A DNA stretch of 64,000 nt, taken from the NCBI GenBank assembly GCA_010405405.1, contig MU004230.1, positions 3,307,744-3,371,743 on the forward strand. Reading direction: 5' to 3'. Source of the DNA: Microthyrium microscopicum. Its lineage: Eukaryota; Ascomycota; Dothideomycetes; Microthyriales; Microthyriaceae. Below the pieces are notes generated by a model. The model made no database searches and was not told the origin of the DNA. It was given only the letters and a program-made list of their open reading frames with translations. Below are positions 24,101 to 35,729 of this stretch, piece after piece; position 1 is the first letter of the stretch, and every line of letters begins with the position of its first letter. Both the position numbers and the translations under genes were made by a program.

Positions 24101-24914
24101 CTTATTATAGCCAAGGAGCTCAGGAATAATAGGCGAAAGAATTGTGAACGTGATTTCTGATTAGCTGTTCAGCAGAGCCTCATGGAACTTATCTCTCGAG
24201 TACTCCTGATCGGCTATCAAAAACAAATACGATCCATGCTCTTAGGTAATAAGAAAGCAAGAGGCGAAGTTCGTGGGTTTAAGGTTGACTACCTGGTAGG
24301 ATGAGCAAAGGGGTGAGAACTGCAATTTCCCTCCGGCGTCATCCTGTGTGGAAATCGATCATCCCATTGCCAATAGCACAATCACATAATGCACTTGTAC
24401 CTGGCCTGAACGGTAGATAAGGACGAAAGTAAGCTTCTGTTACCTGTTACACACCTAGGGGCGTATATCTAATGCCGGCTCGCATCGACCCTGAATCTCA
24501 CTACATGTTAGGAAGACATTTTCTCCAGAACTATCAAGCAATTTGCTACAAGGTCAGCATTATGTTATACATGTTCACTGTAGAGAGTGTCTTACACAAC
24601 AAATTCGCGTTATACATTGTCAATCTATCTCTGAGTTGTTAAACTTGACTAACGCAAAAGTCAAAACTCAAATAATCAGCGACGCTGATCTCCTGCACGA
24701 CAACTCCGGGCAAGATAGTGACTTGGTAAGTTGGTAAGAACGGTTAGATATATAAACTTGTAAGAGGCTCAATGTGTACAATGGTATTTCTAATTATATC
24801 ATGGTCTGTTATCAATGATTACTGGAATTAAATAGCCCAAATAGGTTTTATGACTCTAAACAAAAACTCCCATGAATGCAATCTCCAGGCTCCGTTAATC
24901 CATTTTGATACACT
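21126..24914. other. 3.8-kb gene-free stretch
   Basis: Normal composition, only short unconvincing open frames on both strands. It contains one structure of note, the inverted-repeat-bounded segment 23038-23442 listed separately. No tRNA, rRNA or clear coding sequence seen. Confidence 0.5.
23038..23442. repeat. candidate MITE-like segment with short inverted ends
   Basis: The left end CTGAGGTGTTTCGCC (23038-23052) is matched exactly in inverse by GGCGAAACACCTCAG ending at 23442. A weaker match (CAGTG) follows inwards on both arms. The enclosed 405 bp hold no convincing gene. AGGTG occurs just outside both ends, but not immediately abutting, so a target-site duplication is only possible. Could be a non-autonomous transposon or a chance inverted repeat. 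Confidence 0.4.
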
Positions 24915-27490
24915 TCAACCCAGTGTAGTTTGCATCCCAGATGTCATATCCCATGAAGTGTCGCCAAACGTCAAAGCATCAAAGGATAAATCTCCAATCT
25001 GGAGACCAAGGTCTTGAACCCCTAAATCCTCATTCAAATCAACTCGAATATCAGTCGTAGTGGATGGTAAACCATGAGCCTTTTTGAATAATTCAAGCCA
25101 CTCTGTATTATCGGCGGCTGTTTGGTGCCATGCATCGTCTTCCTCATAGAGAATAAGCCGCGCCTGTCGCTGAAGCATACTGTCATTTGGAAATATTCCA
25201 AGCTGTAGTTGCTCTTTGACATAAGCACCCAGTCGTAGCGTTAAAATCTCCCAACAGGTCGATACTTTCGGAGACCTCTGAGACAGATTGCCATTGATGT
25301 CTAGCGCGGTGGTGTCGGTGAGGAGGTAGTTGTGTCCTTCATTTGAATTGAACGCGAAGCCGGAATTGTCGAATTCCATCTGAGCTGCTGCATTCCAATC
25401 AAACAATGTGTCCATGGCTTGGTCCTCTGTAGTCGGGCCCGCAACGGCACACATTGAAATCGGCTGGTGCTCTAATCCCATAGCCATGGAGAAGTTATTT
25501 ACAGCGCTGAATGGATTTAGGCTGTTGGATTCGTTGCCTATGAGGAAAGGGGGCATGGCGTTAGTTACCAGATTGGCGACCTCAGTGTCGAGGCCACGGC
25601 AGCCTTTCCAGTCTTTCATTCTGGCGCCCTCTTTGTAGTGCTTTGCGATATGATCACATCGTACTTTCCATGATGTGAACTTCTCGTTACAGAATCCGCA
25701 GCGCGATTTGATGTAGTTTGGTTCAGATTTCCAGGTCTCCATGCTTTTGATGAGTTCGCATCCATGGACTAGACGGAGGTGTTGTCGGAGGTGATCTTTT
25801 CGGTAGAATGTTCGTGCGGACATTCCTTTGCTTTCGCAAGTGTCGTGGCTGTGAGTTTCAAGATGTTCTTTTGATGGGTTTTCTTGCTCACAGTATGTGC
25901 ATGTCCTGAGCCCAGTTTTGGGGTTGTTGATGACATCGCCGAGAGGAGCACATATCCACTTCTCTAAATTTAGATGAAGACTCTTCTCGTGCCGAGTCCA
26001 ATCGAATTTTGTGCGAAATGTGTCGGTGCAGAAGGTGCATTGAAATGGTCTGGCTTCAGCCTGCTCTTTCCGGTTTGAGGAAGCGATGACCCTCTTCCTC
26101 CTGCGTCGGTCTTTTCGGTGGCCACTGCCATAGGAAAGAAGAGAGTTTCGTGAGCCATGAGATCGCGAAGAGCCCAATGATCGATTTGAGTGAGAGCCAC
26201 TGGAGTGACGGGAGTCGGACTTTCCAGTGCCGTGAGAAGAGATAGAGGGACATCGGTATTTGGTCTCAAGAGAAGATACAGATGGAACACGATGAAGAAG
26301 TGAGCCTGATCCACTAGACTCCACAAGGTTATTTCTGCTATGACTTCGAGACAGGCTTGATCCCGCCGAATCAATACGGCTGTTGGCCACGGCGTGGACG
26401 ATAGCCGGAATTGCGGCAGGTTCGTTTTCTGGTGGAGAGACCTTCCAACGTTCGAGAGGATCCATGATATCCCAAGTCTTTCCGTTATACACGCCTCTTT
26501 TATGTTCTGGGATGGCGATAGCCTCGCTGCCACCAGTACTGGTCGGCCATACTGGTGACCGTATACTGGGAGAGACTCCACGGATAGATTTGCGCTTGTT
26601 TCGGCGCCGTGTGTTTGCAAACCAATTCGATACTTGGCTGGCTGATAGGCCAGTACGAGTTCCTAACTCTTCTTTCTCCTCCTCAGATGGATATGGATTG
26701 TCAGAATGGGCATCGATCCAGCCTTTCAGCGTTTTGATTGCCTCCTTTGAAAATCTGGTACCAGTGCTTCTTCGACTAGGTCTATCATCTTCTTTCAGTT
26801 GTGGATGATCCATGGCTGATCGATCCCAACATCGCAGTGCTATGGCTCCAGTGAGCTCGCCGGAATCTTGCACAGTATCCTCATGCACGACGTGTAATGT
26901 GTCCATGAGAACCGGGAGGTGGTTTTCTACCGTAAAAGAGCAAGGACGGAACAAGGCACTTTGGGGAGTCAGCCTAATCGCATTGTAGTTGTTGGGTAAG
27001 TAGCACAAGGTTTGATCGATGTCATCAAGTGTCACCATGACTCTTACATGATTGATCAAATCTAAGGCTTGAAGAGGAAACTTACCAGCAAGCCGAACAT
27101 CCCGTTTGATTCTCATAGGTATACCAACACTCTAGTCCCCTGGACCGGCAATACTCGCAGGCCTTTTCTGGTAACTCATATCTTGGAATCCACTTGGCGA
27201 AGTTACCATAGTCAAGGGTTTCGGGATCTGCTGCTTCTTGGGAGATACCGAAATCATTGATAATGATTGCAGGTGTAAGGCCTCTTTGATCAGGTCAATA
27301 TTTGATTGCAATTGCGTTCAGCTGGTACGTACTCTGTTGTTACAGCTAACTGCTCCGAGCCTAGGGGACCGGAAACTGGCAAATCAAACATCTCCAGATC
27401 CCCAGGCATAACCAAATTGTTATCCGTATAACCAGCAGCTCCAAAGTCAAGGAACTCGTCCATGCCCGTGGATACAGGATACGACTCCAT
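24915..27490 (-). CDS. homeodomain plus C2H2 zinc-finger transcription factor
   Basis: Nuclear DNA-binding regulator of 799 residues. Exons 27333-27490, 27086-27283 and 24915-26958; introns 49 and 127 bp. Exon 2 holds a Cys-rich motif (CEYCRSRGLECW...GCSAC), completed across intron 2 as CALFRPCSFT; this module is typical of this fungal family. A TALE/KN-like homeodomain lies at about 182-242 (NPYPSEEEKEEL, SNWFANTRRR). A Ser/Arg-rich linker follows, then C2H2-type fingers at about 426-447 (CTFC...H...H), 474-495 and 530-550. The C-terminal 200 residues are acidic and likely activating. The longer open frame from 27116 reads through intron 2 and is not the true N-terminus. Target genes unknown; it sits between two aldolase genes. 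Confidence 0.87.
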
Positions 27491-28598
27491 GGCGATAGAT
27501 TAGGGCGTACAAGATGTTAACGGGTAAGAAAGCAACAACACGCCCTTTTGATAACTAGTGTGTAAGAAGAAGGAGAAACTCAATGCTTACGGAAACAGAT
27601 TGATATTTACACCAAGTAGGAGACTGAGGAGTCACAGGCAGACAATTGTGTTGTAATTGGCCAATGGCTGAGTACTCCACGCCCTTTACTTGTACTTGGA
27701 CAAGCACTAAACCTATAACAGGAACGACAACCTTTTTGGCCGATGAGGGGAGACGCCTTGCAGAAAATCGGCAGCTAGCCTTCCAGGTTATGATTTAAAG
27801 CGAGGCTGCGCCTATCATATGCGCAAGATTCTATTATTAAGATGCGCACCCTCGACCGCTAACTGAGAAGGTGTGGGTTGTTAGCATGTTCTAGAAGGCT
27901 CATGGAAACTTCGGAGGCTATGCTATCAGATCGACATAATAATAGCAGCAGCGGCATAGCGGCTATACGTATGGCTGCTTGGAAATATATCTACTTACCT
28001 TTATCATATTATCATTGTGGTATCAAAATCTGTTGATCTGGTAGCTCTTCCACCGATGGAACTTGTGATGAAGATGTATATGACTGCGAGCCTGTTTGCG
28101 GCACGAATCCATGGGCTTTACAAACGACTTGATCGGTGATGCAAACTTGCATGCGTAGGAAGGTTTTGTCATCCGACGATAAGGATTTATGTAGGGAACC
28201 CGGCGCAGCTCATGATATACCATGGCGAATCGGTGTAACTCGCAGCAAAGTCGGCCAACACCTTCCCTTTTCCCCAATCTTCAACAAGCCTGGATAGATC
28301 CGAAATAGCATAACCGACGTTTGTTGCGGGGCACACGGAGACTTTCCGCAGGATACCCCCAATTCTTTAATTTATCTTTTCATTACCTGTTCCCCCGCAA
28401 TGAGCTGTCCAATAGAATCCCTCACTTCCTCAGCTGCTCAGGTGGTTGCCGTCCAGGCGTGGCAAGTGTCTGTTTGATGCCTTGCATCCGAGTCGTTTAC
28501 ATCCTCCATCCTGCATATATCACTGGCTGTTTTCCTTTGTAGATCATTCGGTTTCTTTTCCTTCTCATATTATTATCCAAACGACCTATTCTTACGAT
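27491..28598. other. divergent promoter region
   Basis: About 1.1 kb between the transcription factor (minus) and the class II aldolase (plus), so it carries both promoters. A CCAAT box-like sequence occurs near 27659. No gene is supportable here. Confidence 0.4.
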
Positions 28599-29529
28599 AT
28601 GGCACCGCATAAGCAGGAAACTGAGCAACTCAAGGCTCTGAGCGATGGAGTTCAACCCACCTCGAAAAACGCGGCCATGGGTGGAAGCAAAAACAAAGCC
28701 ATCAGCTTCCCCATGCCCCCAAAATTCGAAGACAAGCTCCAAGAACGCGACTACTTGCTAGGCAGACTAGCAGCAGCGTTTCGCATATTCGGCAAGCTTG
28801 GTTATGACGAGGGAGTCGCTGGCCATATCACGGTTCGCGATCCAGTCGAGCCAGACACCTTCTGGGTCAATCCATTCGGAGTCGCATTCTCTTTGATCAA
28901 GAAATCTGATCTTATCCGTGTCAGCGAGGCAGGGGATATCATTGAAGGAGGCGAGGTTCGACTGCTTAACACGGCAGCGTTTATGATCCACTCGGCTATT
29001 CATCAAGCGCGTCCTGATGTTAATGCTGCTGCACACAGCCATAGCATTTATGGACGATCATTCTGTACGCTCGGTAAGGAACTGGATTGTATCACTCAGG
29101 ATTCCTGCGCATTCTACGAGGTGAGTTTTGGCGATGCGGATGGATGGAGGATTGGGCGCTGACGGTGGACAGGATCATGTATTGTATGAGGATTTTAACG
29201 GAATCGTACTGCAAGAGGAAGAAGGGATCAATATCGCGAAGGCTTTGGGTCAAAAGAAGGCTGCACTTCTACAGAACCATGGTCTCTTGACTGTTGGCGG
29301 CTCGATAGAAGAAACTGTATTCTGGTTCGTCAGCTTGGAAAAATGCTGTAGAGTGCAGTTGCTCGCAGATGCCGCCGCAGCTGGAACTGGCGGAGCTACG
29401 AAAAAGATTCGACACGACGAGGCAAAGTTCACTTACAAGTCAGTGGGAACTCCTCTTGCTGGATGGTTCTCAGCAAAGCCTTTGTTTGATGTGATTGCGT
29501 TGGAGACGAAGGAGGACTATCTCCAGTAG
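28599..29529 (+). CDS. class II aldolase/adducin-family protein
   Basis: Zinc-dependent aldolase-like protein of 292 residues. Exons 28599-29120 and 29173-29529, intron 52 bp (GTGAGT...CAG). Metal-binding His pair in AAAHSHSIYG (H146, H148) and third His in LLQNHGLL (H210). The NPFG loop and the GHITVRDP segment are typical of the fold. The upstream in-frame extension from 28446 is dropped because the ATG at 28599 gives the family's usual N-terminus. Family members include fuculose-phosphate and ribulose-phosphate aldolases, while many fungal copies are of unknown substrate. It is near the DHDPS-like aldolase and regulator, which may hint at sugar or sugar-acid breakdown (inference). Confidence 0.88.
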
Positions 29530-30626
29530 AGAGACGCAATGGCAGAGATTTGCATCGCCAGGTCGGTTATCATGGGTGCTGGACAATCTGGTTGCTCGAG
29601 TACGAAATTGTCGATTCAGCATGAGTTTGGATTGTTTGAATCTTGGATGAACAATATGTAAATATGGGATAGGGAAGGCGCGTCCTGGTACATCAATAGG
29701 GGGCGCGTTATGTAAGAGTGGATAGGGGCGAATTCTCGTCCTTTTTTTTTTCATGCATAGCAAAATCTATTCGGTACTTTGCACTGTTTACTTTCTTCTC
29801 TATCTTCTACATTACATCAGAAGCGTTTCCAAGTCTCCAGACGGAGAAAGCTTGATGTCTGAGGCACCTCCATCTCCATCTCCATGCTCAGATGTAGTCG
29901 TTGTGACTGCAAATCATGTTTATCAAAACCTCTATATTGGATCAGCATGAATCTTGATGTTAAACAGTTGGAGTCAAATCGCTACTTTCGCAGCACAACA
30001 GCCGCGATCGGTCGGTGTACTGGGTAGCGTTGTAATAGAGGTTGTCGAATAGGAACCGCTTATTGCTCTACCATAAAGAATTGATTACTGATTACTGGCC
30101 AGAAAATGATATGTTATACGGAATATGCATGAATTTGCAAGGCTTGTGTGGCCCCATGACGAGACACTTCTCCCACCATTTTCCTCCTTCGCCTTGTTCC
30201 ACAGGTCCACCACTTGTACTTCCAGGTCTTGTCTACTTTTGGCATCTTTACTCTAGAGTACCATTTTCTTCTTAAGCACTGCATCACCCGCGAACTGTCC
30301 GCTCTTCATCTTCACATCTCTTTTCACTGCGAGATAGTTCTGCGACCGATCACTGTCTACGTCACGCTGCGTCCCAAGCTTATGCGCGCTGTCTTATTAT
30401 CATGGCATAATTCATACCTCGACCTTGTTTGGAGATAAAAACCTATATCCGGTCATCTTTTTAATGCTTACTTTTCTCGCAAACTACAAGCCCCATACGC
30501 CAGTCTTATATTAACTTACTCCATTGCTTCCGTTTGGTCGAGGATGGGCTGGCCGCAACATGCCGTATTTTGTTCTATCGCCATTCGGCTAATCTGGGAC
30601 ACGACGGGCTGAAGCACAAAGCAAAC
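29530..30626. other. gene-free stretch and promoter
   Basis: About 1.1 kb between two plus-strand genes. A poly-T run lies at about 29741-29750. No supportable gene or RNA was seen. Confidence 0.4.
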
Positions 30627-32435
30627 ATGCCTCGAACTCCAGATAAACTTTTCGTTGTCAGGTAATCGTCCATTTCCTATGTGTTACTACTCCAGGGCCT
30701 TCTTACCTCCGGTCCTCGCGCCTGGCGATCGGCTTAGAACATGCAGAGCTGGGGAGTCAGAACGAAGATTGTGCCTACTTTGCAGATTCATGTTATTCAT
30801 GTCATATTTCATAACTTGAGACTTCGCTGGTGGATATGAACTAACAAATGGAATTGCAGACATGGCGCCAGGTTGGATGAAGTTAGGCGTCAACCACAAG
30901 AAGAGTTTGAATATTTCGAAGATTCTCCACTAACCATGGGAGGATGGATACAAGCTCAAACAACTGGATACCGGATTGCAAGCATGCTATTGGACCCAAG
31001 TCTCAACTCAGATGGACGAGTGAAACGAATATTCATCCACAGCAGTCCGTTTCTGCGCTGTATACAAACCACTATTGGAATCGCAGCAGGCATATCCGGG
31101 TTTGCGCCTTCCATTGAAGTCAAGTCGAACCTACCACCACATACCGAGTCATCTTCATCCGACTTTGAGCCAGAACCGTTACCTTTCCTCCAACCTGTCG
31201 TACGTATTGAGCCATGGCTAGGAGAATGGATGACCAAGAACTATTTCCGTGTCAATCCGGAGGATTCCAAAGTTGACGCGCCTGATCCCAAGGAGGTGTT
31301 CCAATATGCTTTTACAATCATGGGCGGCATGGGCATTGATTACCTGCCGAACTGTGATGAGGGTGATTATTTGCCCCCAACGGATCCAGCACGCGCTCCC
31401 ATCTCTAAAGAGCTTCTACAAGATGCTTTTGAAGCCATGGCTAGTGAAGATGCTGCACAGGAGGTGCGGCTCAATGGCAGAAGAAACAGCCATCCTCCTC
31501 TTCCCTTATCAGATCTGATCAACGGTGGAGCTTATGACCTCCAAACTGGCATCTATCAGAATCACAGTGAATACTCTCCATATCCGACAGATCAGATTCC
31601 AGCTGGTGTCATAGCCCACGCTCGAGACGCATGTCTAGCATTTGATTCGGAATGGAAAGGTCTCGGAGAAGGAGGCCATCTCGATGAATCATGGGAAGTC
31701 TTTACCAATCGCATCAGCACCGGGTTTGAATCCTTAATCTCTTGGTACTTACGAAACCCTCTCGACACCGCTGAAGAGAATATCTCACAATCTCAAGACG
31801 CACCCATATACAAAATATCCACCCATGACACTGATATCGACATGGATATACCCGATCTCGACCCCTTCGACCTCGATCCACAGGACTACGACATGGCCAA
31901 GAGCATCATGTCTGAACACCTCGCGCAAGAAAAAGAACGCCGAGACATCGACCACTGGCTCTCTCTTCTCAGTAACCTCGACACCGCCGACACTGCGCTC
32001 TCTGCCACTGACTACACGGCCCTACAATCTGCGAAAACAGATTACGAGCTCATTGTAATTTGCGTCACCCACAATGGTGGCTGCAATGCTTTTCAATTCT
32101 CATGCTCGCAGCGGCCAGTTCTCAATGATTTTCCACAAGCGAGTCTCACGCTTGCGTACTCTTCTCAAGAGCTGGATGCGGAGCAAGGCAAGCCGTTGCT
32201 TCCACAATATAAGATTGCACTTACTGGAAATGCTGATCATTTACGCCGAAAGTCGGTGTTTAATCGTATGGTTGATTCTACCAAGCGCGAGTGGCGCGAG
32301 TCTGCTCCTGCCTTCAGCGAGCGATTTCACCGAAGGGAAGAACCGGAAGAGAAACCGCGATTGGGGCTGTGGGGTTCCGGTCAGACTACAGCGTGTGAGA
32401 CCACTGCCGGGGGTGGGTTATGGCAGCCACGATGA
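30627..32435 (+). CDS. histidine phosphatase / phosphoglycerate mutase family protein
   Basis: Branch of the histidine phosphatase superfamily, 536 residues. Exons 30627-30661 and 30860-32435; the 198-bp intron ends in CTAAC...GCAG. Splicing builds the catalytic motif VVRHGARLD (RHG at residues 12-14), which is split by the intron inside the Arg codon. The phosphate pocket continues in HSSPFLRCIQT, and the second catalytic His is in CVTHNGGCNAF. An acidic insert rich in Asp (DLDPFDLDPQD) lies before the second motif. The protein is much longer than metabolic phosphoglycerate mutases and resembles fungal UBASH3-like/PGAM-domain phosphatases. Substrate unknown. Confidence 0.85.
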
Positions 32436-32778
32436 GTACTCTTTGGTGGCTCATTTCAGCAGAAAGCGACTACTCTAAACGACAAGAATTCCTACGCTAA
32501 AGAATGCCACATTGGCCAAGACAACACGGCTTTGTGCCAAATCGCGTTCCCACATTCTCAAGCTCCCGGAGAAAAGCCACTCGGCCTATAGATTAGCCTG
32601 GAAGAACACCTTTGGCCCTTGCTTTCCATATCTTCCAATACATCGCCGCGACCTCATACATGCTGCGGAGAGCGCGAAAGTCCAAATCTGGCAATGACGC
32701 TCACGATCTAGAGGTGATGCCGCCGTGCAATGTGGGCGAACAATCACAACGAAGCTTCGAAAATAATCCGGCCCCAAT
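32436..32778. other. short spacer with broken frames
   Basis: Open frames here shift repeatedly (for example 32512-32697 and 32612-32818) and may be the 5' part of the broken gene that follows, but no frame can be joined with good splice sites. Confidence 0.25.
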
Positions 32779-33359
32779 GTGGCGAATGGGAATGGGGCTG
32801 CCAAAAGCTCCTCTTTGAGATCGGATGTGTTTGAATCATTTCCAATACCAGAACAGGAAGTCTTCAACAGTGTCTGGATTAAGGCCCTCCGACCCTCAAT
32901 GGACGCGATTGAAAAGCAGAGCCCTCACCCTCCTGCCCCCCATTTTGGAGGCAGTGACGATATCGATATAAACACTCTTCTCGCAACGGCGAACTCAATC
33001 AAAAACCTAATCCACCCGCTTGACATAGTCAGATAAGGGCCCGTTGTTGTCGATAAGAGTACCATGAGAAGAAGTACAGTCCATATGGATGGACGCTGGG
33101 CTCCATCGAATACTCTAACGAGTGGCACGAGCCCAAATGGGCAGAACTCGTAGCCTGGCTGGAGTCAATCGCCTGCAAAATAGGCGTCGAAAGCACAGCG
33201 CGCGGACTATTGCAACCCGCAAAACACTCCGGCATCGTAGTCGAGGGAATTCAAGCGTTGCTTACTGGGAAGGTAGTACACGATATACAGGATGAGGCTG
33301 CTGAGGTCCAATACACGTTCCTAGAAATATGCTTTATCCTAAAGGGAAGCGATAACTGA
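32779..33359 (+). pseudogene. broken gene of unknown family
   Basis: A frame running to 33036 (segments FPIPEQEVFNSVWIKAL, INTLLATANSIKNLI, HPLDIVR) stops at TAA 33034-33036. The same frame continues as GPVVVDKST and then shifts near 33065 into a second open frame that ends at TGA 33357-33359 (segments KKYSPYGWTLGSIEY, WAELVAWLESIACKIG, SGIVVEGIQALLTGK). The two parts read like one protein split by a stop and a frameshift. No ATG starts the first part, and an in-frame stop lies just upstream. CAA to TAA would explain the stop. I do not recognise the family. A real gene with unseen introns is the alternative, but I found no usable splice pair at the break. Confidence 0.5.
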
Positions 33360-33630
33360 AGTGGTCACATCCGACAGACACTCTGGCAGGAGCAGTTCCA
33401 TCAACTACGCCTTCTAAAGGCAGTGTAATAGCAATGTCACACAAAGTCTATCAGCCCTTTCCTATCTTTGTATGAGAAAATATAAATTTCCGAAATCGCT
33501 CTCATCAAGCTCGATATAAAAACCGACCCAAGATCAATAATAATCTCCGCGTTCAAGACCTCGCGGTGCAAACCCCCAACTCCATGCTCTCTAATCAAAC
33601 ATAAATAGGAACCTTATACCCAATGCCCAG

Positions 33631-34431
33631 CTATCCACTGGCTCTTAACCGCCTCTCCAGATCCTCCGCCACACTCTCCCGCTGCACCTCCTCATACCCC
33701 GGCGGTCTCTCACTCGGTGGCTCCACGGGTTCCTCTCTACGCTGCGGCGCGCCTACACTGACCAACGGACTTGTCGGACTTGCCTCATACGCTGGCAGCT
33801 CGTCGAGATTTACATTGCCCATGTCCACGCCCTGTTCGCCACCGGATGCCATTTGCGCCACATCTACAGCCTGCAGTAAGCGCTCCTTGATACGCTCGAA
33901 TGTGCTGTGGAGATCAAATGCGCCGCCGTCTTTGAACGTCATTTTTAGTTCGAGAGCAGGCAAATGTGCGGGAATACCGCCGCCGGGCACGGGCTGTACG
34001 AGAGCGGTCCATATGTTTGCGCCGAACCAGGGGGCTTCGACGTGTGTGTCGTGGAGGTTTAGGATGGGGCATGCGAAGGATTGGAGGCGGTCGTTTGGTG
34101 TGGCGGGGAGGTAGATGACCTGTTCAGCCTTGTTAGCTTTTATATAGTATGGAGTTTAAGGGGAGGTGGCGTACGCGACGATTGGTGAGATGTACTGTGC
34201 CGCTGGTGCTGTCTGCAGAAAACGGCTCGTTGCCTGGATAGCTGGCAAGCGATTTGAGAACGAGAGATGTGCGTGGTGGAGAGGAGTAAAGATGTTGCTC
34301 GCCAGGAAGGGGTGTGAAGCCACGCGAATCGCTGGAGAGCATTACCCAACTAGGGGCAGTTAGTTGATTGCGGCGAGGCATTGCTTGGGGGAAGATATGG
34401 GTGGGTTATGGCGGACATACTTTATAGACAT
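33631..34431 (-). CDS. WBP2-like GRAM-domain protein with PPxY motif
   Basis: Small adaptor of 224 residues. Exons 34421-34431, 34175-34349 and 33631-34119; introns 71 and 55 bp. Only 11 nt of coding sequence lie in exon 1; the join gives MSINWVMLSSDSRGFTPLPG, the usual start of the fungal family. The GRAM/PH-like region spans about residues 20-150 (TSGTVHLTNRRVIYLPA, APWFGANIWTA). A Pro-rich tail carries a WW-binding PPGY motif in RPPGYEEV and an LPAY. WBP2-type proteins bind WW domains such as those of Nedd4/Rsp5 ligases, so a role as ubiquitin-ligase adaptor is plausible (inference from family). Confidence 0.88.
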
Positions 34432-35729
34432 GTTTGTGGTGGTTTAGGTCGGACCGAATACGAAGTGTCTGATATTGCACGTCTCGATAAAACTAGGACG
34501 CTGCTCTAGTTACAGATAGCTGTACTACGTTCTGGATATGGTGCTTGCTCCGTTGCGATTAGAGAGTAGAAGGATTGTAGTGTCGTTGTCTGAAATGTAC
34601 TGCTGAATATCTTCGCGCATGCAAACCAGGCGTATATGCAACGCTAAGATGGAGGTAGTTGAGCTGTCGGAGTACGGAAGACTGAGCCGACAGCAGCTAG
34701 GAACGAATGGGCGAATGAACCGGGCCCGCGTAGCTTCTTTGCTGCAAGTAATGCTGGCCGAGAGGGACAGTTGTTCGCTAATACCCGGGGAAGAGAGGGC
34801 GAAGGATTCTATGCTCAGCGATGTTGAAGAAATGTATGGGTGTGGAAATGTAGAAAGGAAGGGTCGTGGGGTCTGGAGGCGACTGGAGGAAAGGCGATGA
34901 TCGGCAGGACAGTTTGCAGGTGTCTGTCGATCAGATGGTATGAAAATAGAGCGTTCGAACAGGGAAGAGATCGGTATGTATTAACATAAAGTAGCTGCGC
35001 TCGATGTCAATATGATGCTTGCTGTGTATGCATGGACTGGTGATTGAGCGTCTAGGGGGCTGGAGGAAACAAAGCGTCGACTTCAGAGGTTGCTGAAGCT
35101 GAGAGGAGATGCTTCTTCAAGCACAACTGATTCAAATAGTGTAAAAGAAGATGAAGGGCGAAGTTGAGGAGTTGAAGAACAGTCAGTAGTGGGGGGCAAG
35201 ATGAGGTTCTGGCCATGAGAAATGTATCACATGTTGCGAATAACTTCAATGTTCATTCCTAAGTCGCCACGTTTTTTATCCCCTCTTGATCACAATAATG
35301 GTAATATACAGGTATATATGATTTTCACCTTACTGTATTTCTCTTGAAAATTGATAGTGCATACTCATCGTCAAAATGAAATACCTCCATTCCAGCAGGA
35401 GCTCAATGACCCACCCCGCAAAGTGACATGCATGAGAGCAAGCTACAATATTGCTTTTTACATCAATTCGAAATCACGAAGATAGAACGGAAATTTCAGT
35501 GCCAAATAGCATTCATTGCCAACCACTACTTACTTGTGTACCGGTAACTACCTCGCTATGCAACTATAGCAATACAAACACCAGTCCCATCCAAGCTATA
35601 TGATGTGACCCGCAAGCTTGTACACAGCAAGCCATAGCAATAAACGACAGACCGATGAATGAGACCAAAACCAAGGGTATAATACTATACAAACCCAATC
35701 CCATCCTGAACTTTTCCATACGCATTCCT
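34432..35729. other. gene-free stretch
   Basis: About 1.3 kb between two minus-strand genes. Only short open frames; nothing supportable. Confidence 0.4.

Noticed and set aside
24915-27116. Reading the transcription factor as one exon from 27116
   Set aside because: That frame reads through a 127-bp intron and loses the conserved Cys-rich module of exon 2; the spliced model restores it.
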